Of a stretch of 32,942 nucleotides of DNA, positions 8,236 through 16,512 are shown piece after piece (positions within the stretch are counted from its first letter, which is position 1; every line of letters begins with the position of its first letter). Under the pieces are notes generated by a model. The model was not told the origin of the DNA, did not search any database, and saw only the letters and a program-made list of their open reading frames with translations. Both the position numbers and the translations under genes were made by a program. Source of the DNA: Oscillospiraceae bacterium (GTDB lineage Bacteria; Bacillota; Clostridia; Oscillospirales; Ruminococcaceae); assembly GCA_017533485.1 (NCBI GenBank), contig JAFXIC010000040.1, positions 1-32,942 of the forward strand, read 5' to 3'.

Positions 8236-9747
8236 TCAGGCGGTCGGGGTTGCGGGGTACAGGCTCTTATCGCGCTTAAAGCAGTTTCCGTTTTTCGCGG
8301 AATAATTATCCATCCATGCGTCGGTTTTCATAAAGAAGTTCGAGATTCCGACACGCGGCGTCGGGTCGGCGTGCCACCACTCGCCGTCAATTTTAATCAT
8401 ATTCCACCAATGTCTGTCGGCATTCGCCGTATTCGCGGGGTGGAATACCATCAGGTTCTCGATTCCCGCACAGGTATAGAGCAGTCTTGCAAAGCCATAG
8501 TAATTCCGGCAGTCGCCATATTTCTGACGGATTGCAAGCGCAGCAGGATACATCCACTGCGTATCCAGATCTTCATATTCATTCTTATTATCCACGAAAT
8601 ACATATGATCCTGCACATAGCGGTAGCACTTATAGGCACGGTCTTTTTCGCTCATATCGGGATCTGCGTCACGGAACAGCTCGTCCGTAATGGCATATCC
8701 CATCAGCATATACATTTCCTGGTCGATTTTCGTGAGGTCGGTATCCTTCGGGAGTACCGTCAGCTTTACAGTCTTTGTACCGGTATTTCCGGAAGAATCG
8801 GTTGCGGAATAGGTGATCTCATATTCACCCGGCGTTTTGATATTCAGACCGTTCGATTCGGTTGCAGTCACCGCAACCTCGCCGTCCACATCATCAATCG
8901 CCTTGGCATTATGCGTATAGGATATCGCAACACCCTCGATGGTTGTCAGGTCCACACAGCCCTCGAATACCGGTGCAACGCCATCGCCCGTCACCTCATA
9001 TGCGGCATCCAGCGTGGTCGCATTTCCGGCGGCGTCAGTGATAATCAGCCGCGCCATTTTCACGCCGGTCACAGTCGTATCCGGTTCATTCTCAAACATC
9101 ACGGCAACCTCGGATGCATCCGTACAGGATTCCACAAAATCGTCCGGTGTGAGCATCTGATTGACGCTGAACGAAAGGGGCTGTCTGAGCTGTACAACGG
9201 GCTTGATCGTATCCTGAACCAGCAGCGTAAAGGGGAATGTTCCGCTTGGAAGCGTCACATTCACGGAAAATGTTCCGGTTTCGGCAAAATCAGACGGCTT
9301 TGCCGCAAGCTGTGCATCTGCATAGGCTTCACCGAGGAGCGCGGAAGCTGAAAAATCCGTACCTTTTTCCCAGCTGAGGACAGCTTCCTTGACGTCGAAC
9401 ACCACATTCTCGGTGCGGACGGTACCATCGGAAAGACGAAGCATCACGGCAACGGTCTGTCTTCCGAGCGTTTCGGCAGGCTCCACCGCATATTTTACTT
9501 CGCGCACGGAATCTGCTTTTTCGGGATTCAGAAGCTCCTGTGCAGTAGGTGTCGGCTCAATACTCCAGAGTATTTTTTCCGCCACAACATAACCTGTGGA
9601 GGCGGCGGCAGTGCCGGAGGAATTTTCATCCTTCCGCGACACAAGCCATGTAAACAGGAGGATTAACATTGTAATGACCAGCAGCCCCGAAAGGCTGTAG
9701 GAAAGTGTAAGCAAAACCTGACTTCTGGATTGTTTTTTCTGATTCAT
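8236..9747 (-). CDS. Membrane-anchored transglutaminase-like protein with Ig-like domains
   Basis: The 503-residue protein has one N-terminal membrane segment (about 11-36) and an extracellular part. That part contains Ig-like modules around 155-255 and 258-333; the latter includes GEYEITYSATDSSGNTGT, the HYR/DUF5011-like pattern. The C-terminal transglutaminase-like domain has the triad Cys413 (KYGDCRNYYGFA), His446 (DRHWWN) and Asp461 (WWHADPTPR). Such domains act as proteases, amidases or protein cross-linkers at the cell surface; the reaction here is unknown. The start at 9747 is chosen because GAGGG lies nine bases upstream. An in-frame GTG at 9807 is too close to the predicted transcription start. 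It is the first gene of the dlt-like operon. Confidence 0.88.
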   Translation of the reverse strand: MNQKKQSRSQVLLTLSYSLSGLLVITMLILLFTWLVSRKDENSSGTAAASTGYVVAEKILWSIEPTPTAQELLNPEKADSVREVKYAVEPAETLGRQTVAVMLRLSDGTVRTENVVFDVKEAVLSWEKGTDFSASALLGEAYADAQLAAKPSDFAETGTFSVNVTLPSGTFPFTLLVQDTIKPVVQLRQPLSFSVNQMLTPDDFVESCTDASEVAVMFENEPDTTVTGVKMARLIITDAAGNATTLDAAYEVTGDGVAPVFEGCVDLTTIEGVAISYTHNAKAIDDVDGEVAVTATESNGLNIKTPGEYEITYSATDSSGNTGTKTVKLTVLPKDTDLTKIDQEMYMLMGYAITDELFRDADPDMSEKDRAYKCYRYVQDHMYFVDNKNEYEDLDTQWMYPAALAIRQKYGDCRNYYGFARLLYTCAGIENLMVFHPANTANADRHWWNMIKIDGEWWHADPTPRVGISNFFMKTDAWMDNYSAKNGNCFKRDKSLYPATPTA

Positions 9748-9815
9748 AAATACATACCCTCTATCGAAAATCTTTTTGGGATATGGATGCGATAAGCATT
9801 CATGCACTCCTTTAT

Positions 9816-9844
9816 ATTATATCGCTTTTGGCAGGCTCTGTCAA
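9816..9844 (-). promoter_or_regulatory. Sigma-A promoter of the dlt-like operon
   Basis: Read on the minus strand, TTGACA (9844-9839) and TATAAT (9821-9816) are separated by exactly 17 bases, a full consensus match. The predicted transcript starts near 9809 and gives a leader of about 60 nt before the ATG at 9747. The rest of 9748-9924 shows no other clear element. Confidence 0.9.
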
Positions 9845-9924
9845 GAAAAAAAAGATGTTCTGAACGCATTCCCGAGAATTGCACGATTCCGGCAGGATTT
9901 TTTGTGCACTTCGCTTTCCTGCGC

Positions 9925-9965
9925 AAAAAACTGCGGACAAGACAGGGTTTCCTGCTTCTCCACAG
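9925..9965 (-). terminator. Rho-independent terminator after cysE
   Basis: On the minus strand the outer stem CTGTGGA/TCCGCAG (one U·G pair) encloses AAG/CTT and CAGG-AAAC-CCTG, and is followed directly by six T residues. It lies 27 bp after the cysE stop and separates the recA-containing gene run from the dlt-like operon. Confidence 0.85.
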
Positions 9966-9991
9966 TTTCTTTTTTCCGATATATTCCCATC

Positions 9992-10612
9992 TTATTTGGA
10001 GCGGCGTTCGAGTGCTTTAATCCGCTGGTTCATCTTCGCGAGTTCCTGTGCAACAGGGTCCGGAATATGGATCTGGTCGAGGTCGGGAACGCGCACACCG
10101 TTCATCTTCACGACTCTTGCCGGAACACCGACTGCCGTTGCATTCGCCGGTACCTCCTTCAGCACAACCGCGCCTGCCGCAATCTTTGCATTATCCCCGA
10201 CAGTAAACGGGCCGAGAACCTTTGCGCCCGCACCGACCGTCACACGATTGCCGAGCGTGGGGTGACGTTTTCCGCGGTCTTTTCCGGTACCGCCGAGCGT
10301 AACGCCCTGATAGAGCGTACAGTTCTCTCCGATGACGGTTGTTTCTCCGATGACAACACCCATACCGTGGTCAATAAAGAGACCTTTTCCGATTGTCGCG
10401 CCGGGATGAATTTCAATCCCGGTAAAGAATTTCGCGAGCTGTGAAACAATTCTCGCGAGCGTCGGAAATCCCGATTGCAAGAGCTTATGGGAAATCCGGT
10501 ATGCCGCAACCGCGTGCAGTCCCGAATAGGTCAGGATAATTTCCAGCGTGCTGCGTGCCGCAGGGTCGCGGTCCCGTATCAGCGCAATCTCCTCGCGCAG
10601 TTCTTTGAGCAT
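9992..10612 (-). CDS. cysE: Serine O-acetyltransferase
   Basis: The 206-residue CysE-type enzyme acetylates serine with acetyl-CoA, the first step of cysteine synthesis from serine. It has the N-terminal helical domain (ALIRDRDPAARSTLEIILTYSGLHAVAAYRI split over residues 10-40). A left-handed beta-helix of hexapeptide repeats then carries the diagnostic blocks IHPGATIGKGLFIDHGMGVV and GGTGKDRGKRHPTLGNRV; the His residues in DHGMG and RHP match the catalytic and binding positions of the family. The size is that of the short bacterial form. An AGGAGGG sequence lies just before the ATG. It is the last gene of the minus-strand run, 26 bp after pgsA, and no cysK is adjacent. No T-box or other cysteine-responsive leader is visible ahead of it. 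Confidence 0.95.
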   Translation of the reverse strand: MLKELREEIALIRDRDPAARSTLEIILTYSGLHAVAAYRISHKLLQSGFPTLARIVSQLAKFFTGIEIHPGATIGKGLFIDHGMGVVIGETTVIGENCTLYQGVTLGGTGKDRGKRHPTLGNRVTVGAGAKVLGPFTVGDNAKIAAGAVVLKEVPANATAVGVPARVVKMNGVRVPDLDQIHIPDPVAQELAKMNQRIKALERRSK

Positions 10613-10638
10613 AAAATCCCTCCTGTAAATTGGGCGGA

Positions 10639-11223
10639 TTACCGGTTCGGATTGATATCCTTCCGATAGGCGATCAGGTATGTCACACCCGAATAAACCG
10701 TCAGTCCTGCTGCAATCCAGAACAGTCCCGACAAAATATATTCCGTCACTGTCCAGACCATATCCGGAACCGCAAGCCCGAACGCATTGAAGTCCACGCG
10801 GAACGAGAGATATACCATTTCCGCGATAATCGCAGCCATCGTAAAGGCAGTTTTGAGTTTTCCGGCGAAACCTGCGGGAACAACCGTCCCCTTTCCTGCG
10901 ACAACCAGCCGCAGTGCATCGACCATGAATTCGCGTGCGATAATCAGCAGGAATACCACAACATTCAGATAATGCTGATGCAGGAGACAGGAGAGCGCGG
11001 CAATGACCAGCACCTTATCCGCAAGCGGATCGAGAAATTTTCCGAAATCGGTAATGAGGTTATATTTCCGTGCCAGCTTTCCGTCTACGGCGTCCGTAAT
11101 TGACGCGATCACAAATACCAGCATTGCCGCGAAATAATGGCCCGGAAACATCAGGTAGAACATCAGCACATACAGCGGTACCATCAGCACGCGTGCAATC
11201 GTCAGCTTATTCGGCGTATTCAT
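10639..11223 (-). CDS. pgsA: CDP-diacylglycerol--glycerol-3-phosphate 3-phosphatidyltransferase
   Basis: The 194-residue integral membrane enzyme makes phosphatidylglycerol phosphate, the first committed step to phosphatidylglycerol and cardiolipin. The complete CDP-alcohol phosphotransferase motif is present: Asp44-x2-Asp47-Gly48-x2-Ala51-Arg52-x8-Gly61-x3-Asp65-x3-Asp69 (DAVDGKLARKYN then DFGKFLDPLAD). The N-terminus MNTPNKLTIARVLMVP is typical of PgsA rather than of PssA. Hydrophobic segments before and after the motif fit a six-helix topology. The gene overlaps the 3' end of rimO by 17 bp, with GAGAGG nine bases before its ATG inside rimO. The rimO-pgsA order is common in Firmicutes, which often also place recA nearby. 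Confidence 0.95.
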   Translation of the reverse strand: MNTPNKLTIARVLMVPLYVLMFYLMFPGHYFAAMLVFVIASITDAVDGKLARKYNLITDFGKFLDPLADKVLVIAALSCLLHQHYLNVVVFLLIIAREFMVDALRLVVAGKGTVVPAGFAGKLKTAFTMAAIIAEMVYLSFRVDFNAFGLAVPDMVWTVTEYILSGLFWIAAGLTVYSGVTYLIAYRKDINPNR

Positions 11224-12553
11224 CGGATACTACCTCTCCCACTAAATCATAATCGAGCATATCGGTAATCTTCACCGGAACATACTGTCCGATCCGGTAG
11301 CCGTCTTCGGGTCTGCCCATGATAAAGAGCTTTCCGTCGATATCCGGCGCATCTGCCGCAGTTCTTCCGAACCAGCATTCGCCCCATTTATCATATCCCT
11401 CAATCACGGCTTCTGTGACAGTTCCGAGGCGGCTTTCCTCATACTGTGCCGCAAAGCTCATCTGCTGTTCCATCAGGATATCGGCACGCTGGCGGCGGAT
11501 TTCCTCGTCCACCTGCGGCGACATTTTCGCTGCCGGCGTATTCTCCTCCTCGGAGTATGCAAAGCAGCCCATCCGTTCAAATTTCAGTTCCGCCGCAAAT
11601 TCCGCAAGCTCCGTAAATGCATCTTCGGTTTCTGTGGGAAAACCAGTCATCAGGGTTGTACGCAGGGTAATTCCCAGAATCCGTTCTCTGAGCTTCCGGA
11701 AGAGTGTCCGCAGACTTTCCGCGTCACCTTCCCGATGCATGGATTTCAGTACCGCGCCGTTGCAGTGCTGAATCGGGATATCGAGATATTTTACAATCTT
11801 TTCTTCCTCGGCGATGACCGAAATCAGTTCATCCGAAATCCGCTCCGGATAACAGTAGAGAATCCGGATCCAATGGAACCCGTCGATCGCACAAAGCTTC
11901 CGGAGCAATTCGGGCAGCAAAGATACACCGTCATTCAGATCTTCGCCATAGCGTGTGGTATCCTGTGCGACGACGACAAGCTCTGTCACACCGTTATCTG
12001 CAAGCCACTGTGCTTCCTTCAGCACCTCGTCCATCGGCACCGAAACATATTTTCCGCGGATCTGCGGAATCGCACAGTACGTACAGCCGTTGGAACAGCC
12101 CTCTGCGATTTTGAGGTATGCAAAGAAGGGGAGTGTGGAAATAATTCGTCCGCCGGTAAGCGGAAGATTGCATTGGGGTGCGAAACGGACAACACGGCTG
12201 CCCTCCGTAATGCGGTCGAGCACCTCGCAGATTTCTGCTTCATTGCCGATTCCGATGACCGCGTCCACCTCCGGAAACAGTTCTGCTGCTTCCTCCTGAT
12301 ACCGCTGTGCAAGACAGCCCGTTACGATAATATGCTGAATCGCGCCTTCCGCCTTGAGCTGACAAAGCTCCAGAATTGTTTCAATGGCTTCTTCCTTTGC
12401 CGCCTGAATAAAGCCGCAGGTATTGACGATCACGATATCCGCATCGCCCGGCTCTACGGTCAGCTCATAGCCTTTTTTGCGAAGCAGGTAGAGCATACGC
12501 TCTGAATCCACCAGATTCTTTGCACAGCCCAAAGATACCATACTGACGACCAT
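11207..12553 (-). CDS. rimO: Ribosomal protein S12 methylthiotransferase RimO
   Basis: The 448-residue radical-SAM methylthiotransferase modifies an Asp of ribosomal protein S12. The N-terminal UPF0004 domain has its three cluster-binding Cys (SLGCAKNLVDSE Cys10, NTCGFI Cys46, TGCLAQRY Cys80). The radical-SAM domain has CxxxCxxC at Cys153, Cys157 and Cys160 (EGCSNGCTYCAIPQIRG). A TRAM-like domain closes the protein (about 375-440). The pattern CAKNLVDSE and the ending favour RimO over MiaB. GGAGG lies 12 bases before the first ATG, which is a long spacing; an in-frame ATG four codons later is an alternative start but would be even further away. The gene is 54 bp after recX, with a stable hairpin in the gap. 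Confidence 0.95.
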   Translation of the reverse strand: MVVSMVSLGCAKNLVDSERMLYLLRKKGYELTVEPGDADIVIVNTCGFIQAAKEEAIETILELCQLKAEGAIQHIIVTGCLAQRYQEEAAELFPEVDAVIGIGNEAEICEVLDRITEGSRVVRFAPQCNLPLTGGRIISTLPFFAYLKIAEGCSNGCTYCAIPQIRGKYVSVPMDEVLKEAQWLADNGVTELVVVAQDTTRYGEDLNDGVSLLPELLRKLCAIDGFHWIRILYCYPERISDELISVIAEEEKIVKYLDIPIQHCNGAVLKSMHREGDAESLRTLFRKLRERILGITLRTTLMTGFPTETEDAFTELAEFAAELKFERMGCFAYSEEENTPAAKMSPQVDEEIRRQRADILMEQQMSFAAQYEESRLGTVTEAVIEGYDKWGECWFGRTAADAPDIDGKLFIMGRPEDGYRIGQYVPVKITDMLDYDLVGEVVSDEYAE

Positions 12554-12586
12554 GGGTATTCGATTCCTCCAAACTCTTATGTGCTC

Positions 12587-12610
12587 TGAGCGGCATCCTG
12601 CTGCCGCTCA
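12587..12610 (-). other. Intercistronic hairpin between recX and rimO
   Basis: TGAGCGGCA and TGCCGCTCA form a perfect 9-bp stem with a 6-nt loop. The minus-strand recX stop codon (12608-12610) is part of the stem. No T tract follows in the direction of transcription, so it does not look like a simple terminator; an mRNA-processing or stability element is possible. Confidence 0.6.
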
Positions 12611-13261
12611 CGTTTCTTCTTCCGAAAAATAATCCTCCAGCGCAAACCGGATATCCCGATAGGAAAATCCGCGCCGCACAAGCGATGCCGTTACTTTCGC
12701 AATCGCCCGGCGGTCATCTGCATCACAAAGATATCTTGCATACTTTTTCCGGAGCAGTTCGGAAAGCTGCTCCGCGATCCGCCCGTCATCCGCATAGGGT
12801 GCGAGCGCGTCTGCAATATCCTCCTGAGAAAGCCCCTTTTGCAGCATCTCATATGCCGCACGTTTCGCACCGTAATGCCGCTGTTCGATATAGGTTCTCG
12901 CGAGCGACTGTGCATACCGCTGATCATCCAGAAGCCCCAGCCGCATCAGCTTTTCGAGTGTTTCCAGCACAGCCGTCTCCTCGACCGGATGCTTCACCGA
13001 CATCAGCTTCCGGTACAGCTCCCGATAGGAATATGCCCGCCGTTCGAGACAGTAAAGTGCATATTCATAGCTGCGGTGGCGTGCGGCGGCACAGGCAATT
13101 TCCTCGCGTTTTTCCGGAGAAATGACTGTCCCCGCCGTCAGGTGCTCCGACAAAAGCAGATCCGTATGCACAAACAGCTCCTCGCCGTTTTCGAGCACAA
13201 TCCGGTTGAGCTTTCCTTTTTCGGGTGTAATCTCTATGATTTTCAGCATCCTGCTGTCCAA
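12608..13261 (-). CDS. recX: Regulatory protein RecX
   Basis: The 217-residue helical-repeat protein limits RecA filament growth. It has the typical arrangement of tandem three-helix repeats: ALYCLERRAYSYRELYRKL (about 68-86), GLLDDQRYAQSLARTYI (113-129), RHYGAKRAAYEMLQKGL and LVRRGFSYRDIRFAL near the end. The preceding N-terminal segment of about 60 residues (IIEITPEKGKLNRIVLENGE) is common in Firmicutes RecX. I placed the start at TTG 13261 because GGAGG lies eight bases upstream; the first ATG (13249) would be about 20 bases away from that site. The TTG begins directly after the recA stop codon, so the two genes are translationally linked. Confidence 0.92.
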   Translation of the reverse strand: MDSRMLKIIEITPEKGKLNRIVLENGEELFVHTDLLLSEHLTAGTVISPEKREEIACAAARHRSYEYALYCLERRAYSYRELYRKLMSVKHPVEETAVLETLEKLMRLGLLDDQRYAQSLARTYIEQRHYGAKRAAYEMLQKGLSQEDIADALAPYADDGRIAEQLSELLRKKYARYLCDADDRRAIAKVTASLVRRGFSYRDIRFALEDYFSEEET

Positions 13262-14452
13262 TCAGGGTTCCTCCGGTGTAAATTCCTCGAAGCTTTCGTC
13301 TTCGCTGCCGACTGCCGCTGCCGCACTGATTGCCGCTGCTGCCTGTACTGCGGATTCTGCCTTTTCCTTTGCCGCCGTCACAGCAGCCGCTTTCTTATTC
13401 TTCTTGGACGCGAGCACAAGGCTTTCCTTCTGGACATGGATTTTCTCCTCGATTTCTGCCGCAAGCTCCGGTTCGCGTTCCAGTAAATCCTTGACGGCAT
13501 CTCTGCCCTGACCGAGTTTCCGTTCGCCGTAGCTGAACCAGGAACCGCTCTTATGGACGATATCGAGTTCTGTTGCAAGATCGAGAATCTCACCGATTTT
13601 GGAGATGCCCTTTCCGTACATCATATCAAATTCACACTCACGAAACGGCGGTGCAACCTTATTCTTCACAATCTTGACGCGTGTACGGTTGCCGATGACC
13701 TCCGCACCGCTCTTGAGTGCTTCACCCTTCCGGACTTCCATACGCACAGACGCATAGAATTTGAGGGCTCTGCCGCCGGTGGTGGTTTCGGGGTTTCCGT
13801 ACATGACGCCGATCTTCTCACGCACCTGATTGATAAAAATCGCGACACAGTTCGATTTCGAAATGACCGAAGTGAGCTTCCGCATCGCCTGTGACATCAG
13901 TCTTGCCAGCATACCGACATGGGAATCGCCCATCTCGCCTTCGATTTCCGCACGTGTGGTCATTGCGGCAACCGAGTCGATGACGATGACGTCGATCGCA
14001 CCCGAACGCACCAGTGCTTCGGCGATTTCGAGTGCCTGTTCCCCACTATCGGGCTGTGATACGAGGAGATTGTCAATATTGACGCCGAGTGCTTCGGCAT
14101 ATACCGGATCCAGCGCGTGTTCGACGTCAATGAATGCAGCTTCGCCGCCTTTTTTCTGTGCCTCCGCGATGACATGGAGTGCGACAGTTGTTTTACCGGA
14201 GCTTTCCGGTCCATAGATCTCAACAATTCTGCCGCGCGGTACACCGCCGATGCCGAGTGCGAGATCGAGCGTCAGCGAGCCGGTAGAAATCGACTGGACG
14301 CTCAGCGTTGTATTCTGACCCAGCCGCATGACCGCGCCCGCACCATACTGTTTTTCGATTTGTGCGATGGCATTTTCGAGTGCTTTCTTACGGTCATCCG
14401 CGGAATTCGGGACTGTCATACCGGATTTTTTCTTGAGTTCTGCTTTTGCCAT
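13262..14452 (-). CDS. recA: Recombinase RecA
   Basis: The 396-residue RecA forms ATP-dependent filaments on single-stranded DNA for homologous recombination and the SOS response. It shows the full core: [20 protein letters not shown], Walker [10 protein letters not shown] (81-89), [10 protein letters not shown] (Walker B) and the signature [13 protein letters not shown]. The C-terminal 50 residues are an unusual Lys/Ala-rich then acidic tail ([15 protein letters not shown] to [11 protein letters not shown]), longer than in E. coli but in the same acidic style. The ATG has AAAGGA nine bases upstream and lies inside the 3' end of prmC (37-bp overlap). No SOS box was recognised nearby, and the gene would be read from the operon promoter far upstream. 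Confidence 0.98.
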   Translation of the reverse strand: MAKAELKKKSGMTVPNSADDRKKALENAIAQIEKQYGAGAVMRLGQNTTLSVQSISTGSLTLDLALGIGGVPRGRIVEIYGPESSGKTTVALHVIAEAQKKGGEAAFIDVEHALDPVYAEALGVNIDNLLVSQPDSGEQALEIAEALVRSGAIDVIVIDSVAAMTTRAEIEGEMGDSHVGMLARLMSQAMRKLTSVISKSNCVAIFINQVREKIGVMYGNPETTTGGRALKFYASVRMEVRKGEALKSGAEVIGNRTRVKIVKNKVAPPFRECEFDMMYGKGISKIGEILDLATELDIVHKSGSWFSYGERKLGQGRDAVKDLLEREPELAAEIEEKIHVQKESLVLASKKNKKAAAVTAAKEKAESAVQAAAAISAAAAVGSEDESFEEFTPEEP

Positions 14453-15267
14453 GTTCCATAATCCTTTCTTGCATCTGCATCGAGATATCCCAGCACCACG
14501 CGCACAATTCCGCTCAGGTCGGGGATTTGTTCAATTTTCGTAAAGCCATGTGCGGAGAGAATTCCGGCAACCGGCTCCGCCTGATGGATTCCAACCTCGT
14601 ATGCCAGCATTCCGCCGCTTCGGAGGGATGATTTCCAGCGTGCTGTAATTTCGCGGTAGAAACGGAGTCCGTCTTCTCCGCCGTCGAGTGCCATTTCAGG
14701 CTCATAGGTTACTTCCGTCTGAAGCGCCGCCATGTCCTTTGCGGTGAGGTAGGGGGGATTGCTCACAATCACATCCAGATTCCGGAACTGCTTTGCTGTC
14801 GCGCTGTCGAGAACATCCGCACCATAAAACGGAACCGAAAGGCCGTTGGTCTTTGCATTCCGAACCGCATATTCTCTTGCCTTCGCGCTCAGCTCCACGC
14901 CGAATATTTTCGTACGGGGAAGTCTGCTTGCGAGCGCGAGCGCGATACAGCCGCTTCCGGCACATAAATCTGCGATCCTGCCGCCGGGGTATTCCCGATA
15001 CCGTTCCAGTACGGCATCCACCAGTGTTTCGGTATCCGCTCTCGGAATCAGCACTCCTTCTCCGACCGCAAACTGCATCCCATAGAATTCCCATGTACCA
15101 AGCAGGTATTGCAAAGGGAAATGTTCTGCACGTTTTCCAGCGATTTCGCGTGCTTGTCCGTCATCCGGAACATCTTCGGCAATCCATTTTGCCTCCAGTT
15201 CCGCATCTTCAATTCCGCCGGCACGGAGAATTTCGGTGAGTGCGCGGATGCGCGAGGGGGTTACCAC
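14416..15267 (-). CDS. prmC: Peptide chain release factor N5-glutamine methyltransferase
   Basis: The 283-residue SAM-dependent enzyme methylates the Gln of the GGQ motif of release factors. The N-terminal helical domain (about 1-70) precedes [14 protein letters not shown], the SAM-binding motif [16 protein letters not shown] (98-113) and the diagnostic NPPY (170-173). The start is GTG at 15267, supported by GGAGG seven bases upstream; that site lies inside the yqhQ-like gene, which overlaps by 7 bp. The 3' end overlaps recA by 37 bp. The usual Firmicutes partner prfA is not adjacent; instead prmC follows yqhQ. Confidence 0.95.
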   Translation of the reverse strand: MVTPSRIRALTEILRAGGIEDAELEAKWIAEDVPDDGQAREIAGKRAEHFPLQYLLGTWEFYGMQFAVGEGVLIPRADTETLVDAVLERYREYPGGRIADLCAGSGCIALALASRLPRTKIFGVELSAKAREYAVRNAKTNGLSVPFYGADVLDSATAKQFRNLDVIVSNPPYLTAKDMAALQTEVTYEPEMALDGGEDGLRFYREITARWKSSLRSGGMLAYEVGIHQAEPVAGILSAHGFTKIEQIPDLSGIVRVVLGYLDADARKDYGTWQKQNSRKNPV

Positions 15268-16490
15268 GCGTCATCCTCCAGTGATTCCGGAATACAGGGC
15301 GTAATTGCTGTAATCGCACACTGAATCTGTTCATCATCGGGTTCTTTTGTTGTAATCCGCTGGACCCAGAGTCCGGGGGCGGAAAGAATTCTCGTAAAGG
15401 TATTGTCCGAGCGGCCCGCAATCCGGATCAGCTCATAGGAGATCCCCATCACCAGCGGCAGGAGCAGGGTACTGAACGCGACTCTCTGCCATGTCACATC
15501 AAACGGATTGAAGCAGCCGACAAAGATGCTGATAATCAGCACGAGGAAGATAAAGCTGGTACCGCAGCGCGGATGGAAGCGGCTCTGTTTTCTGACATTC
15601 TCCACCGTCAGCGGCAGACCTGCTTCATGACACGCGATGGTTTTATGCTCTGCGCCGTGGAATTCATAGGTTCTCCGGATACTTTTCATCAGTCCCGTCA
15701 GTGCCATATAGCCGATAAAGAGTGCCATCTTCACAACACCCTCTGCACAGGAACGGATGATTCTGCTTTCGGTCAGCGGCCGGATCCACGACACCACCCA
15801 TCTCGGCAGGTAAAGAAACAGCCCGAAGCAGAGTGCAATACTGAGTACCATCACCAGCACCATCAGGATATTGAAAATCTCATCCCCGAGCTTTTCGTCC
15901 AGCCATTGTCCGAATTTTGACGGCTCCTCGACCTCATAATGTTCGGAAGCCTTTTCGAGATAGGCATATCTGCGTGCTGCCGCTTCGTCATCCGGTTTTT
16001 CATAGGGTGCAAGGGGTTCTTTGGAATCCTTTTGTTTTTTCTGATACTGCTTTTCGTCGTATGCGAAAAACCATTCGGTGAATTTTTCTTTCTTTTCCTC
16101 CTCGGAGAGCTTGTCGATTTTCTCCTTCTTCTTCCAGAGACAGTAATCGTCCAGTTCTTCATCCATCTGTTTTTCCGCCGATTTCATCATACAGCGGTAT
16201 GCGTCAATCATCGACGTCACGAAATTCACACAGCCGCGCACAAGCGGTGTTTTCCGATACCACGGCTGTACAGGCTTTGGTTTTCCTGTTTTCGGGTCGG
16301 TCACAAATTTCGTGGGGATATCCCATGTTTCGAGGTCAATTTCTCCGTTCGGCAGTCGGCACGCCATTGCGCCGCGGAATGCGCCTTTCATCATAATTCC
16401 TTCTACGAGCGCCTGTCCGCCGATTTTGGATTTATGGGCATATTCTGCTTTTGCGGCAGCTTCTGCTGACTTTTTCTGTGCTTCCGGCAT
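15261..16490 (-). CDS. yqhQ: DUF1385 membrane protein (YqhQ-like) with a charged insert
   Basis: The 409-residue protein carries the DUF1385 signatures: IGGQALVEGIMMKG (about 23-36), the motif EFHGAEHKTIACHEAGLPLT and the block SRFHPRCGTSFIFLVL. Several hydrophobic helices lie from about residue 205 to 370. B. subtilis YqhQ is about 320 residues. Here about 90 extra residues, extremely rich in Lys and Glu (roughly 108-195, for example EEEKKEKFTEWFFAYDEKQ), sit between the N-terminal part and the first membrane helix. The biochemical role of the family is not established; the conserved His/Cys residues hint at metal binding. AAAGGGG precedes the ATG. The 3' end overlaps the GTG of prmC, which often follows this gene in Clostridia. 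Confidence 0.9.
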   Translation of the reverse strand: MPEAQKKSAEAAAKAEYAHKSKIGGQALVEGIMMKGAFRGAMACRLPNGEIDLETWDIPTKFVTDPKTGKPKPVQPWYRKTPLVRGCVNFVTSMIDAYRCMMKSAEKQMDEELDDYCLWKKKEKIDKLSEEEKKEKFTEWFFAYDEKQYQKKQKDSKEPLAPYEKPDDEAAARRYAYLEKASEHYEVEEPSKFGQWLDEKLGDEIFNILMVLVMVLSIALCFGLFLYLPRWVVSWIRPLTESRIIRSCAEGVVKMALFIGYMALTGLMKSIRRTYEFHGAEHKTIACHEAGLPLTVENVRKQSRFHPRCGTSFIFLVLIISIFVGCFNPFDVTWQRVAFSTLLLPLVMGISYELIRIAGRSDNTFTRILSAPGLWVQRITTKEPDDEQIQCAITAITPCIPESLEDDAW

Positions 16491-16512
16491 GATATTCCCC
16501 TTTCGGTTTTAT

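Noticed and set aside
9744-9803. Possible 19-codon leader peptide (ATG at 9803) whose TGA overlaps the ATG of the transglutaminase-like gene
   Set aside because: The AAAGGAG in front of it overlaps the predicted transcription start of the consensus promoter, so the site would be missing or incomplete in the mRNA, and the peptide shows no regulatory codon run.
9872-9892. Small hairpin CCGAGAAT...ATTCCGG between cysE and the dlt-like promoter
   Set aside because: It has a bulge and no adjacent T tract; the better terminator is at 9925-9965.
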